A stretch of DNA of 64,000 nt from Hymenolepis diminuta (Eukaryota; Platyhelminthes; Cestoda; Cyclophyllidea; Hymenolepididae), in contig CAADRB010000001.1 in assembly GCA_900708905.1 (NCBI GenBank), forward strand, positions 6,308,168 through 6,372,167. The letters are read 5' to 3'. Made by a program: the position numbers and the translations under genes. A model generated the notes under the pieces. The model was not told the origin of the DNA, did not search any database, and saw only the letters and a program-made list of their open reading frames with translations. Positions 1 through 12,235 of this stretch are shown in pieces (position 1 is the stretch's first letter; each line of letters opens with the position of its first letter).

Positions 1-165
1 TCTCCCATTATACATATGTAAATTTTGGGGCCAGCAAAAATTGAAAAATAAAATTACAGTAATGTTTATATTATTTACAAATCCAAACAGAAAATAAATA
101 TTCCAAAAAACATCTCCAAAGCCTTACTTCACATAAGTAAAGAAAATAGTCGTATATCGACTTAC

Positions 166-3100
166 TCTTGTCTCACTTTGCCTATAATTTCACCATCAGG
201 CGATTCAAGGATAATTTCCTGCATAAATTTTGAAACAAAATTTTGGCAACCCTTTCCACAGCCAGTTCCCCCGAAATTCCAGGAACAACAGCAGCAGAGA
301 TGACAGGAGCCCAAAATAGCTCCACATTTAAATTCCCGATGAATTGTTACCAATTTCTCACCTTTTCCGTTAAGCACATGAAGAGCGAAGGATCGAAGTC
401 GACCACAAAACTGGCGGGCACAAATATCGGATTCTGTAAAACACAGAAATAAAGCAATCTTAAGGATACATTTATAATAAATCATCTTTTACCATATTCA
501 AAAGTTTGCAAACTATATCAATTTTGGGATTCTTGAATTGCATGGTCACCTATCTGTTCTAGTCCTCTCGTCGTTGTTTGTCTGTTAACTGTTTATCATT
601 ATTTGAACTTGTCAGCTCATATGGGCGTACCTCAAACGTCAACGATACAGCAATATATAGCGTTCCAAATGGTTTACTTTAACCAACATACTGTCCATTC
701 AATAAATGGTATTGTAATCTAGCAAGCTCCGGTGAAAAATGGATTAAACCTTCCTTTGTTTGCACCATTTTAGATAGGAATTTGAGCTTCAGTCAACAAT
801 TTCTAGATTCTCACTGTCTTGTATTAAAGTGACTTTAAGCCAGTATTTTGTTCTAAATTTTCCAAAACAGAGGCATTTATATCTTATAAACTAGAACTCA
901 CATTATATCAAGCAGGTGTAAAGATAGCAGGGAGCTTATTTGACCGCTAAATTTGACAAAATATTTCTTGGAAGCATTTGCTAGAGTATCTTGAAAAGTA
1001 CTTTTTACTTGGTTTTGTCAATATGAGGATTGCACTTTGATGGAAAAAGTGACAACTTTTTAATTAAATACATTGTCGAAATTTTTCTCGTCCATTATAT
1101 CTATCCATAATTACATATTCCAGATGGTGGAAATTTCTTGACAAATCGGAGATATTTATTTCATTGCCTTCGGGGATTTACTCACGTTGTACGACGTTAG
1201 AATAATTGCAGAACTTAAGATTACCCTTAAAATAGCTCTTAACAATCTAATCTTAGCAATATTAACTTAAAAGAAAAGTTATTTGATACTATCCTTTGTA
1301 TCCGGAGTTTAACAGAGGTCATTTCGAAATCCAGTATATTTCATCCACCTAATATTTTAAAAATAACATGACTTCATTTCCAGAAATCCAATGTGCCTTA
1401 ACGAATAAAATGATACTTTGATCAAAGAGTGCTGATAAAAGCGAAAAAAATAAAAAATGAGATGATGTACTACATGAGCAATACTGCCAAAGTAATCATC
1501 TCTAAGTAGTTTCAATTTCTCTAAAAATGCCAGCATGGTTGTGAGTTTTATTTGTAATCGCATTTGATTCTTTGAACTAGGAGAGAGATAATAGTGATTT
1601 CTTAAAGCTTTGTCATGGGGTGATGATTTTAAAGATTGTAATCAGAATCGAAGTAATAAAAACTACGTGATATTATAAAGAATTTTAAAATGGTAAAATG
1701 CCACCAAAGCATGGTAGTAGCGGGTTAAAGGTAACGGAATGAAGAATATTTGTTATTATTGGTTAATGATGTACAATCAACGAAGTTCGAAGAAAATTTC
1801 TCTTTGTTCTAAGGAGCATGTCCTCCAATAGAATTTGGAAGTGATTAAATAAACTTCAAACAAAGTTTGCAAACCAGTTTTAAAACTTAATATAACCTAT
1901 TTTGTAATTTTTGGAATTTTTTAGAAAACTTTGGTTAATGTAAATACCTAACTGAAAGAAACTAAAATATTATAATCCCTGACGTTTGGTGCTGATTAAA
2001 TTCACTGCATAACCTATTTGCAGTGAGTTTGATAATTCGGGCATCACAAGCAAATAGAAATGTAAAGTAGGCATTAAAAATAATTAAAAGGTTATATTTT
2101 TCTTTAATATTGCATTCGCCTAAAGTTACACTTTTTCCCTTATTCACAAAGGATTTAATTTGAATATAATTTAATCCATTTTATTATGGTACTTTTGGCG
2201 TTCGCCTGCAGAGGCCTCCAGGCAACCAGCAGTCACTATCCCTGCACCTTAGCGTTGTTTGTCTATAAGAACCAAGCTCATGGGCAACACCTTTCCCGTC
2301 CTCGTTACTTTGGGATCAGCCCAGCTAGTTTCGGGAGCAAAACTTTGATAGAGGACTCTGCTAGACGCTATCAGAACTGCTTAGGAGGATTACCTAGACT
2401 ATAGCAAAAAGGCTTATTGGTATAGCATCCGCTACAAACTTGTCACCATTGAGGATTTTGTTATGATACTTCATTTTTATTAGGTAAAATTAGTTAAAAT
2501 GAGGAGTTTTCCGACAGATGAGCGAATGATATTAGTAAATATACATAACTTTAAAGCATATTTTACTGAATGTAAGGAGCTTTGGGTCAAAAAAGTAAAT
2601 ATTATTATATCATTTAAATTAATGGGAAAAAGGATAAATATTTAATACCAAAACTGTCGTATCTGTAAAAAGTAAAGAGGTTTCATATATTTTCGAAGTG
2701 TTTGAAACAAGAAATTAATCAATTACAGAGTTTGTAAAAAAACTGGATTGGATGGATGACTCAAACAATTGAAAACCTCTTAAGGCCAGTAAAAAAGGTA
2801 TCAACAACTCTTAGCATGGCTAGAACCCTTAATATCAGAAACTAATATTTCTTATATGTCTCTTGTTGAGACGACACACAGCATATGACGTGTACCGACG
2901 AACATCGATTCCGTGACCTCTGACTTAGCCGGCATGAGCACTGAGCACTAGATCACAGGTGCACGGAAACATTTATTATTCTTTCTTTTGAATTCAAGCA
3001 TCAAAGTATAAACAATTAGAGAGTTTATGGATAATAAATTTAAAGCATATTATTTACTCATGCAACTCCTACTTTCCGCAAAGTAAAAATAAAACCGGTG

Positions 3101-6100
3101 TTTAAATAGGTTTTTACTCAAACTCATTAAAATATGACATCATTATGAACAAGCCGAGGAGAGCATAAAGCTCACAAGCAAATCGGCTTACAAGGATTAA
3201 GCTATTAGAGGTGAATGAGATGAAGTTTGAGGTGTGCGATTATAGGCCGACTCACGGAAGACGTTTAATTTGGAAAGGAGTCAAATCTTTAAATCCTAAC
3301 AACAAAGAAGGTAGACATAATATGATTAAATCTAGATAACGAATTTAAATAAGGTAAAAGCAGAAGCCAGTATCAAAGTCCAAAATGAAAATAAACTTCC
3401 TTTTATGATTAAAAAAACTTATTAAAGCTATTTTTAAAAAGTTGGTTCTTTTTATATTGTTCATCATTGGTTCATATAAGCAATTTCAAAATAAAGTAAT
3501 ATTTTATAGAATTGGAGAAAACATGTAATAAATATTAATTTAATCTAGGAAATTCTTCATAATTACATTTTCGACTTGACAGTTAGAAGTTGGAAGAAGT
3601 TATGCTACAAAGTGCTCAAAATATTAACTGCAGATAAGCAAGTGAAAACATTTTCAGCCGTTCTAGGAATTTTAACCGAGTAGATCTTGAGGTGACCACT
3701 TTGTTTAATTCCAATGTCCATTTAGGAAGATGTCTTTCTATAGAAGCAGCATTATGGAGCCTCTGAATACGCAGGCGAGCATATTAATCATGGCACCACT
3801 GGTACACTTGTTTAAGGTCTATTTTGCTAAAAAGGACAAGCCGATGTATATTCAGTCAAATAAATAAAATTAAACCCAAATAAGGAGAATAAATCTTGAT
3901 ATATTGATGCAGACGGGATTTTTATTATATTATTTTTCTTTCAGTGCATACATCACTGACTAAAATCCTCATACCACATGTGAATCTTCAGTCCTCTTGA
4001 AGGACTGAATCTCTGTTTCATTCGTCCATTGAGTCGTATTAAATGATGTTATATTACTTTCAGCCTGATCAGTTGTGCCTCCTGAATTCAAACGATAGTA
4101 GTCATAAAAAGGCGGAGGAAAAAGTTGCTTTACAGTAATATTGATACATCTAGTCCTCCCAGACTTGCTTAATACAGAAATAGAGTTTGATACTTTGTCA
4201 ACTGCAAACTTTCCAAAGTTTAAGGTGCTCTAAAATAATTTTTAAATACAAGTGGACAAGAGGGTAACAATATGATTTCCAAACATTGAATTACTCTAGA
4301 AACCTTAAATTTTAATAAACATTAATGTGTACATGTGTGTCACATGATGGGGAATGTTTCATTTTTAAAAATATTCTTTATTTTAGAGTATTTTTACAAA
4401 TTAATAATAATCCCACCTAGTTAAAATATTAATTCCTTTATCTGTGTGTTATTAACTATGCAAGATAGCAAATGAAAGTTAAATACTCATTAAAAAAACT
4501 TGATCACCTTCATCAACAATAAAAAGTTGTCGTCCGTCAGGTCCTCTGATTATGTAATGATTTGCAGTCTCCCAATTCGACAATACTAAAATATTAAAAG
4601 AATATGAGAAAAATAAGTGTAAATTTTATTAAATAGTTGTCATCAGTAAGTCACTTGTCATATACTTTCAAACATGATAATCTTGCAATTGCAGATGATT
4701 AAATATCTTGAAGTGAGTAAAATTAGAAGATATAAATATTGAAATTTATGTTAATCCAGAGACTGAAAAATAAAACTTGATTTTCGGATAGATGTACATG
4801 TAGTACAACCAAAATCCAATAATAAAATGAATCAAGACTCTTTAATACCTCGACTTGGCTCTCGACACATTTTCGGACCTCTCCGCGTTATAATTTATAG
4901 GGCCTACTCTTGATGACTTCAATCAACAGAAGTTCACGTTTTCATTTTTGTAATGCTGCCATGAATCAGAGTTCAGAAATCAGAAAGTTTAAGGCATGAT
5001 CTTATGGTTTAACTAACTTCCTTAAAGTTACCAAATTGCTCAAATAATAACTCAATCTATGTAAAAAAGAGTGTCATTCTATATCGCAATTGATTGATAT
5101 CGAAATGGAAGAAATAAATATTTTGCCAGAGAAAAAAATTCCAAATTGAAATTAGCCACTTCGTTAAATTAACAAAGAAGAGTTGAATGTTAATTTTTTT
5201 CATTTTTAAACATTGTTTTCAGTGGGTTACCACTTAAAGGATGAATTTGGCTCAATTTCGAAAGTCCATAAATTCACTAAAGCTACACTTTCAAACAAGA
5301 AGAACAACTTGGAGTAAAGCAGGCTTTTAACCGTTTTGATTGGACGTTGTATCCGTTGAGTTTTTATTTGCTCACTCATCCTGCAACTATACTAGTGACT
5401 ATTGCATTTTCCTGAAATAAGTGTAAATAGATTTACAAAACCTTTTCTAATTTATTAACCCGTTTTATTTGTCTTGAGGGAAAATGACCTACTTTGTAGG
5501 ATGAATTATAAAATCTAACAAAAAGGGAGTTTGACACAACTAACCAGAATGCGTTATTACTAGAGGATACTAGTCATTTGTTTATTGTTAGGAAAACTAT
5601 TATTCTTAATGAAACCTATTCATATCATACAATAAATACAAGGAGTAGCAAAACTTTACCCTTTTTCGAGATTAACAGCAGGCTTAAACTAAGGTGCAAT
5701 TTTCTGTATTCACAATCAGGCATCTGAATTATCCATAAGCCTTGTGATAAAAAGGAACACGACACAAAGATTTTCGGATTTGTGTTATTCAAGTGCATTC
5801 TTCAGCATTGCGTGAAACTGCAAAGGACTGTTATACAACTTACAGCTTTAAATATAGCGGTTACTTTCACATCGATATGAGCATTCTCTTTTATAATAAT
5901 TCTTTGCTATTTTTACCCAAACAACGATTTCATAGAATTTCATTATATGCTGATGGTTTGACCTAATCTTAAAAATTTTAATACTTGAAGTATTTATAAG
6001 AGGGAACTCTCCAATTACTTGGTACTTCAAGTGCTTATGTTTTTGAGTCTGAATGGGCCAATGGAAAATATTGAAAAATTTTTGAACCCTCTCAAATTCA

Positions 6101-9100
6101 AGTATTCCGAAACGCGATTTGGGGGAACTAGTGTTGCCAAAATTGTCGTGACTTCTAGAATTTAAATTAAGGACAAATGTAAGCTAGAAAAGAAATACCG
6201 ACACGAATAAGTAATTTATTTTTTTAACATATAACATAAACAGACTTAAAGTTGTTATCATAATTTTGACCGCATGACAGTGATCATAAAACCACTTAAC
6301 TTTTAGAATAAATTTAGGGTCAATTGATAAAAATGATCAATTCGAGTTCGTATTATTAAATACGATTTGTATATAAAGATGCATAGCTTAAAATACTCCA
6401 CTTATCAAATAGAAAGAACCATGAACCATAGTTTAATGCCACGCGGAAATGAAAATGAGAGCCGTGCAACCACCCATTCTTTAAACTTGCACTATTTAGA
6501 TGTTACCTTTCTTTTGGCATTAAACAAAGTTGAACAGGTTTATGAGGAAAATTAACTTCAAAACTCTTCTATCATTTGTGTAATATTGAAATCACAGAAA
6601 TACATCGAGCGGAGCAAAATCTTTACATAACGGACGCGATCACTGTGATTATTTAAGTTTTTCGATATATTTTTAAAGTTAATTATTATAACCCTCTAAG
6701 TAATGCATGTTTAGCTGAACAGAATAAAGCCACAATTTTCAAAATAGAAAAATTCTCTGTTATTAGCCCAGTTTGTGAGAGCTGTAGAGTTTAAAAAAGT
6801 TACACATTCATTATAATTAAAATTAATTGAAAATGTGACAGCAAAGTTAATTAAAACTGTCAAGCTAATTAATATTTCACGGATCTAATTCACTTAATTT
6901 AAAACAGTGTCTGAAAATAAATTATTTATAAAAAAAACAAGAGAGGGTTTCACAATGTTAAAGTTGGTTAAGTCATCCCTCTTAAATGAAAAATCAAAAT
7001 TGCTAGGAAATAAAACGAATTTTTGGATAAAATATAAAATCACTTAAGAATTCCTATTTGGACGATAAAAAAACCCGAATGCCTTTAAACTTAAGATCAT
7101 AAACGATGTAAGTTTAAATTATTACACAACAGATTTTAGCCAGTATTCGATCAAAATGGCTGAACGAACTAAACTTAACTTTAATACCACAAATGAAGTA
7201 CTTTCCAATGATTCCATGGGATTAAGGTCAAGAATTAGCGAATGAAATAGACCAAAGGGTTAATTTTTATGACCTCAAAGTAAGATAAATGTTACCAACC
7301 GTAGACAGGTGTCTGATTTTTTAAAATAAAAGTCTGATATCAGAATAAAAGTGAATACAAACTTGACCTCGATTTAAAGTTAATTTACTGTTTTTGCTCA
7401 CTAATGTAATTAGTGAGCAGAGGAATAAAACTTAAATCAGTTGAAAGACGTTTTAAATGTTAATTTGACATTAAAATAATTTTTACTTAAGCTTTAAATT
7501 TTGTAAACAAATCATACTTAGCAAATGGAATTAGAACTTCACAAAGATAATAAGGACAATATTTCGCCATTTGTTTCATTATGAATCTGGAGAGTAATTT
7601 CGCAGAAATAGATAAAGGAATCTAATATACTGAAAATAGACTATTATTTTTGTTTAATTCCCATTCAGAAGCGTACAGACTTATGTAAACTAGATGCTGG
7701 CTTAATATTTTTACCTTCCTGTAAATATTAGCTAAAGTTAAAGGAAGGTACCTATTTGAATTTCCTTTAGTCGATTTCGGTAGGAAATTTGGAGCTTTTC
7801 ACACTGAAGTTTATAGAAGCGTGCAAATGTTGCCAGAACTGATAATACAAATCTGAAAGAAAAACGACATAAACTCAAAAGAAAATCGATATATATGTAT
7901 GTTCTGATTAGTGAACGCAACAAATTGTTAACCAATACGATCTAATATTTCAGCATCTTCTATGTCAGAAGTAACTTGTTGCTCCTGGTGGTGATAAGAG
8001 AAGAGCGAATGAAGGCACTGCCAATCACTGGGATAAATCCTGATCATTTGGGCATAAACTATGCCAATTAAGGTGACAACACAAATTTTAAGTTCTTACG
8101 AGGTATAAGCAGTTGATTCTCTAAATCTGCTTGACTCCTCCTTGCCTCTTGTTGGGCTATTTTACAAATGCCGATGTTCAGATGCTTCTCGGAAGTAGTA
8201 GTCAGCAGCACAATTTTTACATAACTATGACTAAAACTATCTTATTAATTGATCTATTCTGATCATAGTATTAATTGTTATATCAAAAATTGTTGCGTGT
8301 CTCACCTATCTGCGCTTTATTATAACAGGACATAAATATGTCGATGCGACATGATCAATCTGGGAACTAAATCAACCGGTTAACAGACTCCAAATATTTT
8401 GGGCATGAATACGGAAGTCACTTCATGAAACTTGAATGCTAGAATATTTCAAAGTGGACTATACTAATTATGATATCTCGATACTTTCATAAAAGAAGTA
8501 TCATTTTTCATTTCCTAGTTCCATTGCTTGCTTCTTATTTAGCCCTTCCGACATTTCAAACTATACTGAACTTGCATACGACTTTCCTTATTCGGGTATC
8601 TTCCCAGGATTATCTTTTAAAGTTTTCTTGCGTTGCCATGGGCAATAATAACTGATCTGCACGTAGAATGCACACATTACAGTTGTAGAAGTAGAAGCTA
8701 TTGTTGATCAGAAAGGTGAACACTTACAGGGTCACCAATTTGTAGGAGCAGCCGTTTGAGCTGACAGTTAACAACAGCAATCGAGAGTTCTAAAAGTAGA
8801 ACACAGAAGTTGTGTGGGCCAGAGTTTTATTGAGCGAACCACGACGAGGATAGTAAGTGATAGGGGAGAGAGAAAGGGGCTAGAAGCCGGTAACTGCTAA
8901 GTGTTTGGTCTGCACCGTGTTGATGTAAAGGGGGTTTTATACAGTCTCAAGGCCAAAGGTTAGAGTTAAATAAACAGATGGAAATGGTGTCGGACATAAC
9001 TTTGGGGAATTGAAGTCACCGCAGAGTTAAGGGACACTCAATCTCTCTAGTAAAAATAAACAACTTGAGGACACAATATGACCCTCTGCGGGGATTTGAG

Positions 9101-12100
9101 GTCACCGTAGGATTAAGTGCCACTGGAGGACGCGATAAGTTAGGTCTCAGAGACTAGTAATGACTTAGATAAAAAATAGGAAAAGTGTAGTGTTTCATCC
9201 TTCAAAGTAAAGGGAAAACAGGGTACCTTATACAAATTTCGTTGCCAGTCTAGATTACATAAACGCCCAAGTTTATGGCACGAAGTAATCTGTTCAGCAA
9301 AATGTCAAGAAATTATATAAAATTAAATACAATTAAAATTATACGTTTTAGTGGTCGTTCCAAGTCCTAAACTGATAACATATAGATAGACAAATCATTC
9401 TTGATTAAATGTATAATTCAATGGAGTCAGAGTTAAAATGAAATAAAAAGCTATTTGGCTCGGTTGTTTTAGCCTAAAACGAATTTGCCAACTAATTGTT
9501 AATTTCGAAATGGTTGAATTGCATTCCTGGAGAATATATAATTACAAAGCAATATTTTACAATTAAAAATAAGTTAAAAAAGGAAAATAAACAATGAGCT
9601 GAATGTGGGATGTGCATTCAACGAGAGCATTTGTGAAAGTTGGGTAAATTGTGCACTCAAGCTTATAGTTTTAATTGCACTTTTCATGCTCATATTCAAC
9701 CAATTGGAATATATTTAAAAATTAAAATAAAACTCAAGAATTTAGTATTTTAACTGTAATGTGTAAGGAAAATAAATTTTAATCAGAAAATTGTAGCATA
9801 TGAAAAGATTTTATATTTACTTAACGTTTAAATGTATCATACTTTAAAAATAATTTTTCAAAGTAACGAGCAGAAACATCTACTAACATTTATACAAAGC
9901 CATCTGTCAGTGAATAAACCCGAAACCTCCAAACTTCTCATAAATATGCCCTAATCACAATAGTTAATTTTTTACAACCTTGCTTATGTATTGTATCCCT
10001 CCACCGTGTTTCCATCTTTTGAAATCAGAAAGAGTTGATTTGAATAAGAAGAAAAGTTAGATGAATACAAGTCCTTGTCTCATTAAAAATCTACTACACT
10101 TTCACCCACTTATCTTGACATCTAATCACAACCAAAACCTCTCGAAATCCCTTGGAAGGAAGTATAAAGGACAAAGAGGATGCATTAGGAACTTCCAAAC
10201 TAAAATTCCCCATATTGCCTTTCTCACCCCTTTAGAAAAATATTACATTGAAAGCTGTGTACTCCTTGTTCAAATCTGGTCTTAGGTATAACTTTTGCTT
10301 GAATGAATTAAATAAAAATAAAATTATTTGTTTATTTTTAAGCGTGTTGTTTTTTGATATCATTTTAAATTTCTAACACATTACCTTTCATTTCAGATAT
10401 ATGACAAAAAGTCACTCATGGAAAACTTTGTAATTACAGAAATGGATGCAAAAAAACGTGCAGGTCCGCCAAATCAGGGGTCACGGATGGATAATCGGTG
10501 ACATGAAATGACAACCATCCCAGGTATTTATTGTCAACAGGAGTCAGAATGCCATTTTTATTATAATGGCTTAAGGATATTTTATATGCTCAAGTCAAGC
10601 GTTTTTAAGAGCAGTATTTATGATTGTGTCACAATTATTTTGTCTAATATTAACGTATATAACCCCTAACTTCATTCGTCAGATATGAAATTATAAAATA
10701 AAATTTATAAGAATTCAACTTACTTATTTCACTACTGTTTGTAGATTAAACTTTGTTTTTTTATGTTCAACAAGACTGGTGAAAGTGATTTCAAACTGTT
10801 ACAAATGGAAGGTTAATTTATTTCTAAATGCTATATATTAATTTAAATAATATAGATATCAGATCTATAATTTTAGCAAATTTCTAATATACTAAAGGCT
10901 AAATTTGTAATTTAAGTGTACCTACATACATCTGACGATTAATGTTTAATAAAATTTGACTATTGAAATATTTGAGACAACTCTATAATTTATTTATCGT
11001 GGTACACTTTTTCATTATATACTTAATTTCCTATTCATAATATCATTCATCTAATTGCCATTAAAAGAATTATTATTTAATTAACTCCATATGGGCTAAT
11101 CGACCATATGGTTATTCAAGGTAGCTCCAGTAGTATTAATTAAGCATTTTAAAAAAAGGGTCGAACGTAAATACTCGACCGTAAGGAAGCTTCAGCAGTT
11201 CGCATTTCCTTATTGTTTTAGAATTAAATAAGCTAAAGAGAATAGAAATTTCTGCATTAATTAAGAGATTGAAATTGAAATAAATTTTTCTTGCCAAAAA
11301 GAATATCTCCAGTCTATTCTTATATTAATCATTATACCAATAATTTCAGAGCAGTTAAAAGGAACAATTGTTTCTGCGAAATGTAAATAATTGTCAAAAA
11401 AATTAAGACATATTAACCATGGTTTAATTTTTAATAAAAGAGGCTAAATAAAAAGTGGATACTTACTTTCAAAAAGCTCCACTTTCTGATGAATCCATAT
11501 TTTTTCCACGCCGTCTAGGCATTCGAGTCCCATCGTGGATATCTGAGGAATTTTAGAACCGCCACTATTATAGCTCAGGGGTAGCATAAAATTAGAAGGC
11601 GCCTTTTGACTCTCAGGTAATGATATGGGTCCATTTCCATCCATTACAAGATAACAATTCGGTGGGACTAAATTTGATCCTCCATCTTCTATAGAGGGGA
11701 CAAGGAGGGCGACTGGTTGAGTATTTGTAGTGAGTGGATTAGTATCAATTGCAGATGGCTCGTGAGTAATAGGCAGCTGGGGGAAATTAATATGTTGATT
11801 AGAAGATAACTATATAAAAACAAAATTTGATCCAATGTAACAACCATTAAGTTAAAACTCACCTAGTAAAAAATAACGTCTCGGGTAGAGCACTCAGACA
11901 AATATTCTGAGTATATAATAGTTAATAATAGGTTATTTTAAAAAAGAATTGCCTATATATGGACAAAATTATATGATTATAATTTGGATCCAAGAAATAG
12001 ATTGATATATTAAATCAAATTGTACGATAATATAACAAATAAAATTTTCATTAAACATATAAATAGCTTCTTAAAAGTATCCAAAACATACCACGTCATT

Positions 12101-12214
12101 TGGATACATAGGTATTGCCCAACCGTGAGGCTTAATGACATTTTGGTCATTTTTATTTTCAGCTAATGAAGCATTATTTTTAATATTGCTATTGGTCGCG
12201 CTGTTTGAGGACAT
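166..12214 (-). CDS. PLSCR: Phospholipid scramblase (PLSCR family), 5' part; 3' exons beyond the left edge
   Basis: Scramblases are palmitoylated, Ca2+-responsive membrane proteins that move phospholipids between bilayer leaflets. Exons, in transcription order: 12214-12092, 11809-11467, 4585-4508, 433-166. All have AG/GT borders and matching phases (0, 1, 1), giving about 270 residues. Residues 134-155 (GLECLDGVEKIWIHQKVELFE) match the family's first conserved block (GLEYL..ID.I.IHQ..ELLE). Exon 3 gives the N-x-Y-x-I...G..LF.V.E strand pair, and exon 4 the RQFCG..R.F block. After that comes a Cys cluster with C228-C231 in a row, the usual palmitoylation region, then QEIILESPDGEIIGKV. The Ca-binding segment and C-terminal helix should follow left of position 1. 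The Cys region is about 25 residues longer than in human PLSCR1. The start ATG sits one base after a strong splice acceptor. Which family member it is cannot be told from this part. Confidence 0.93.
434..4507 (-). other. Scramblase intron 3 (4.1 kb)
   Basis: AT-rich intronic DNA between exons 3 and 4. It contains a tRNA-like repeat near 2868-2968 and a GC-richer block at 2186-2404 with a 72-codon frame that matches nothing I know. I see no further scramblase exon, and the phase-1 junction between 4508 and 433 completes codon 182 (Glu) without one. Confidence 0.8.
2868..2968 (-). repeat. tRNA-derived SINE-like repeat, copy A
   Basis: Read on the minus strand this block resembles a degenerate tRNA: an A-box-like TAGTGCTCAGTG, then AAGTCAGAGGTCACG, then a B-box-like GGAATCGATGTTCG. 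The stretch TAA(G/C)TCAG(A/G)GGTCACG and the following bases are shared with copy B at 35932-36007. It cannot be a functional tRNA because the stems do not pair. It lies in intron 3 of the scramblase gene. Confidence 0.5.
8741..9140 (-). mobile_element. LTR-like end of a retrotransposon with primer-binding site
   Basis: Minus-strand reading gives the order expected of an LTR: a TATA box (CTGTATAAAAC, rc of 8936-8946), a poly(A) signal about 110 nt downstream (CTCAATAAAAC; AATAAA is rc of 8826-8831), then a 3' terminus CCTACA (ending at 8741). A 3-nt spacer is followed by TGGTGACCC (8737-8729), a typical tRNA-primer binding site. The right boundary is uncertain: TG-starting termini are possible at 8997 or 9075, and the upstream repeats to about 9126 may belong to U3. 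The internal region to the left shows no intact gag or pol and is broken by stops, so this is a truncated, probably dead insertion in the same orientation as the host gene. It may be an LTR retrotransposon or a non-autonomous TRIM-type relative. Confidence 0.6.
9004..9126. repeat. Imperfect direct repeat within or beside the LTR
   Basis: Two diverged ~37-bp units at 9004-9040 and 9090-9126 share GGGGA.TTGA.GTCACCG.AG..TTAAG. A second shared stretch (GAGGACAC.ATA versus GAGGACGCGATA) follows at 9067 and 9127. They lie upstream of the TATA box, so they could be duplicated U3 enhancer-like elements. Confidence 0.5.
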
Positions 12215-12235
12215 TCTGAAAAATTGAAATACCAC
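12215..12235 (-). promoter_or_regulatory. Splice acceptor one base upstream of the scramblase ATG
   Basis: On the minus strand a T-rich tract ends in CAG (AG at 12217-12216), one base before the ATG at 12214. It is either the 3' end of a 5'-UTR intron or a spliced-leader trans-splice site. In flatworms a site this close to the ATG is commonly a trans-splice acceptor. Sequence alone does not decide. Confidence 0.55.

Larger units (their letters stand above)
4586..11466 (-). other. Scramblase intron 2 (6.9 kb)
   Basis: Long AT-rich intron between exons 2 and 3. Exon 2 ends in phase 1 and exon 3 completes codon 156 (Ile), so no extra exon is needed. The only structure I recognise is the LTR-like element at 8741 to about 9140 and the short internal piece beyond its primer-binding site. 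The rest is A/T-rich with short chance frames. Confidence 0.75.

Noticed and set aside
2186..2404. 72-codon frame in a GC-rich block
   Set aside because: No similarity recognised; lies in a scramblase intron on the opposite strand. More likely a repeat fragment than a gene.
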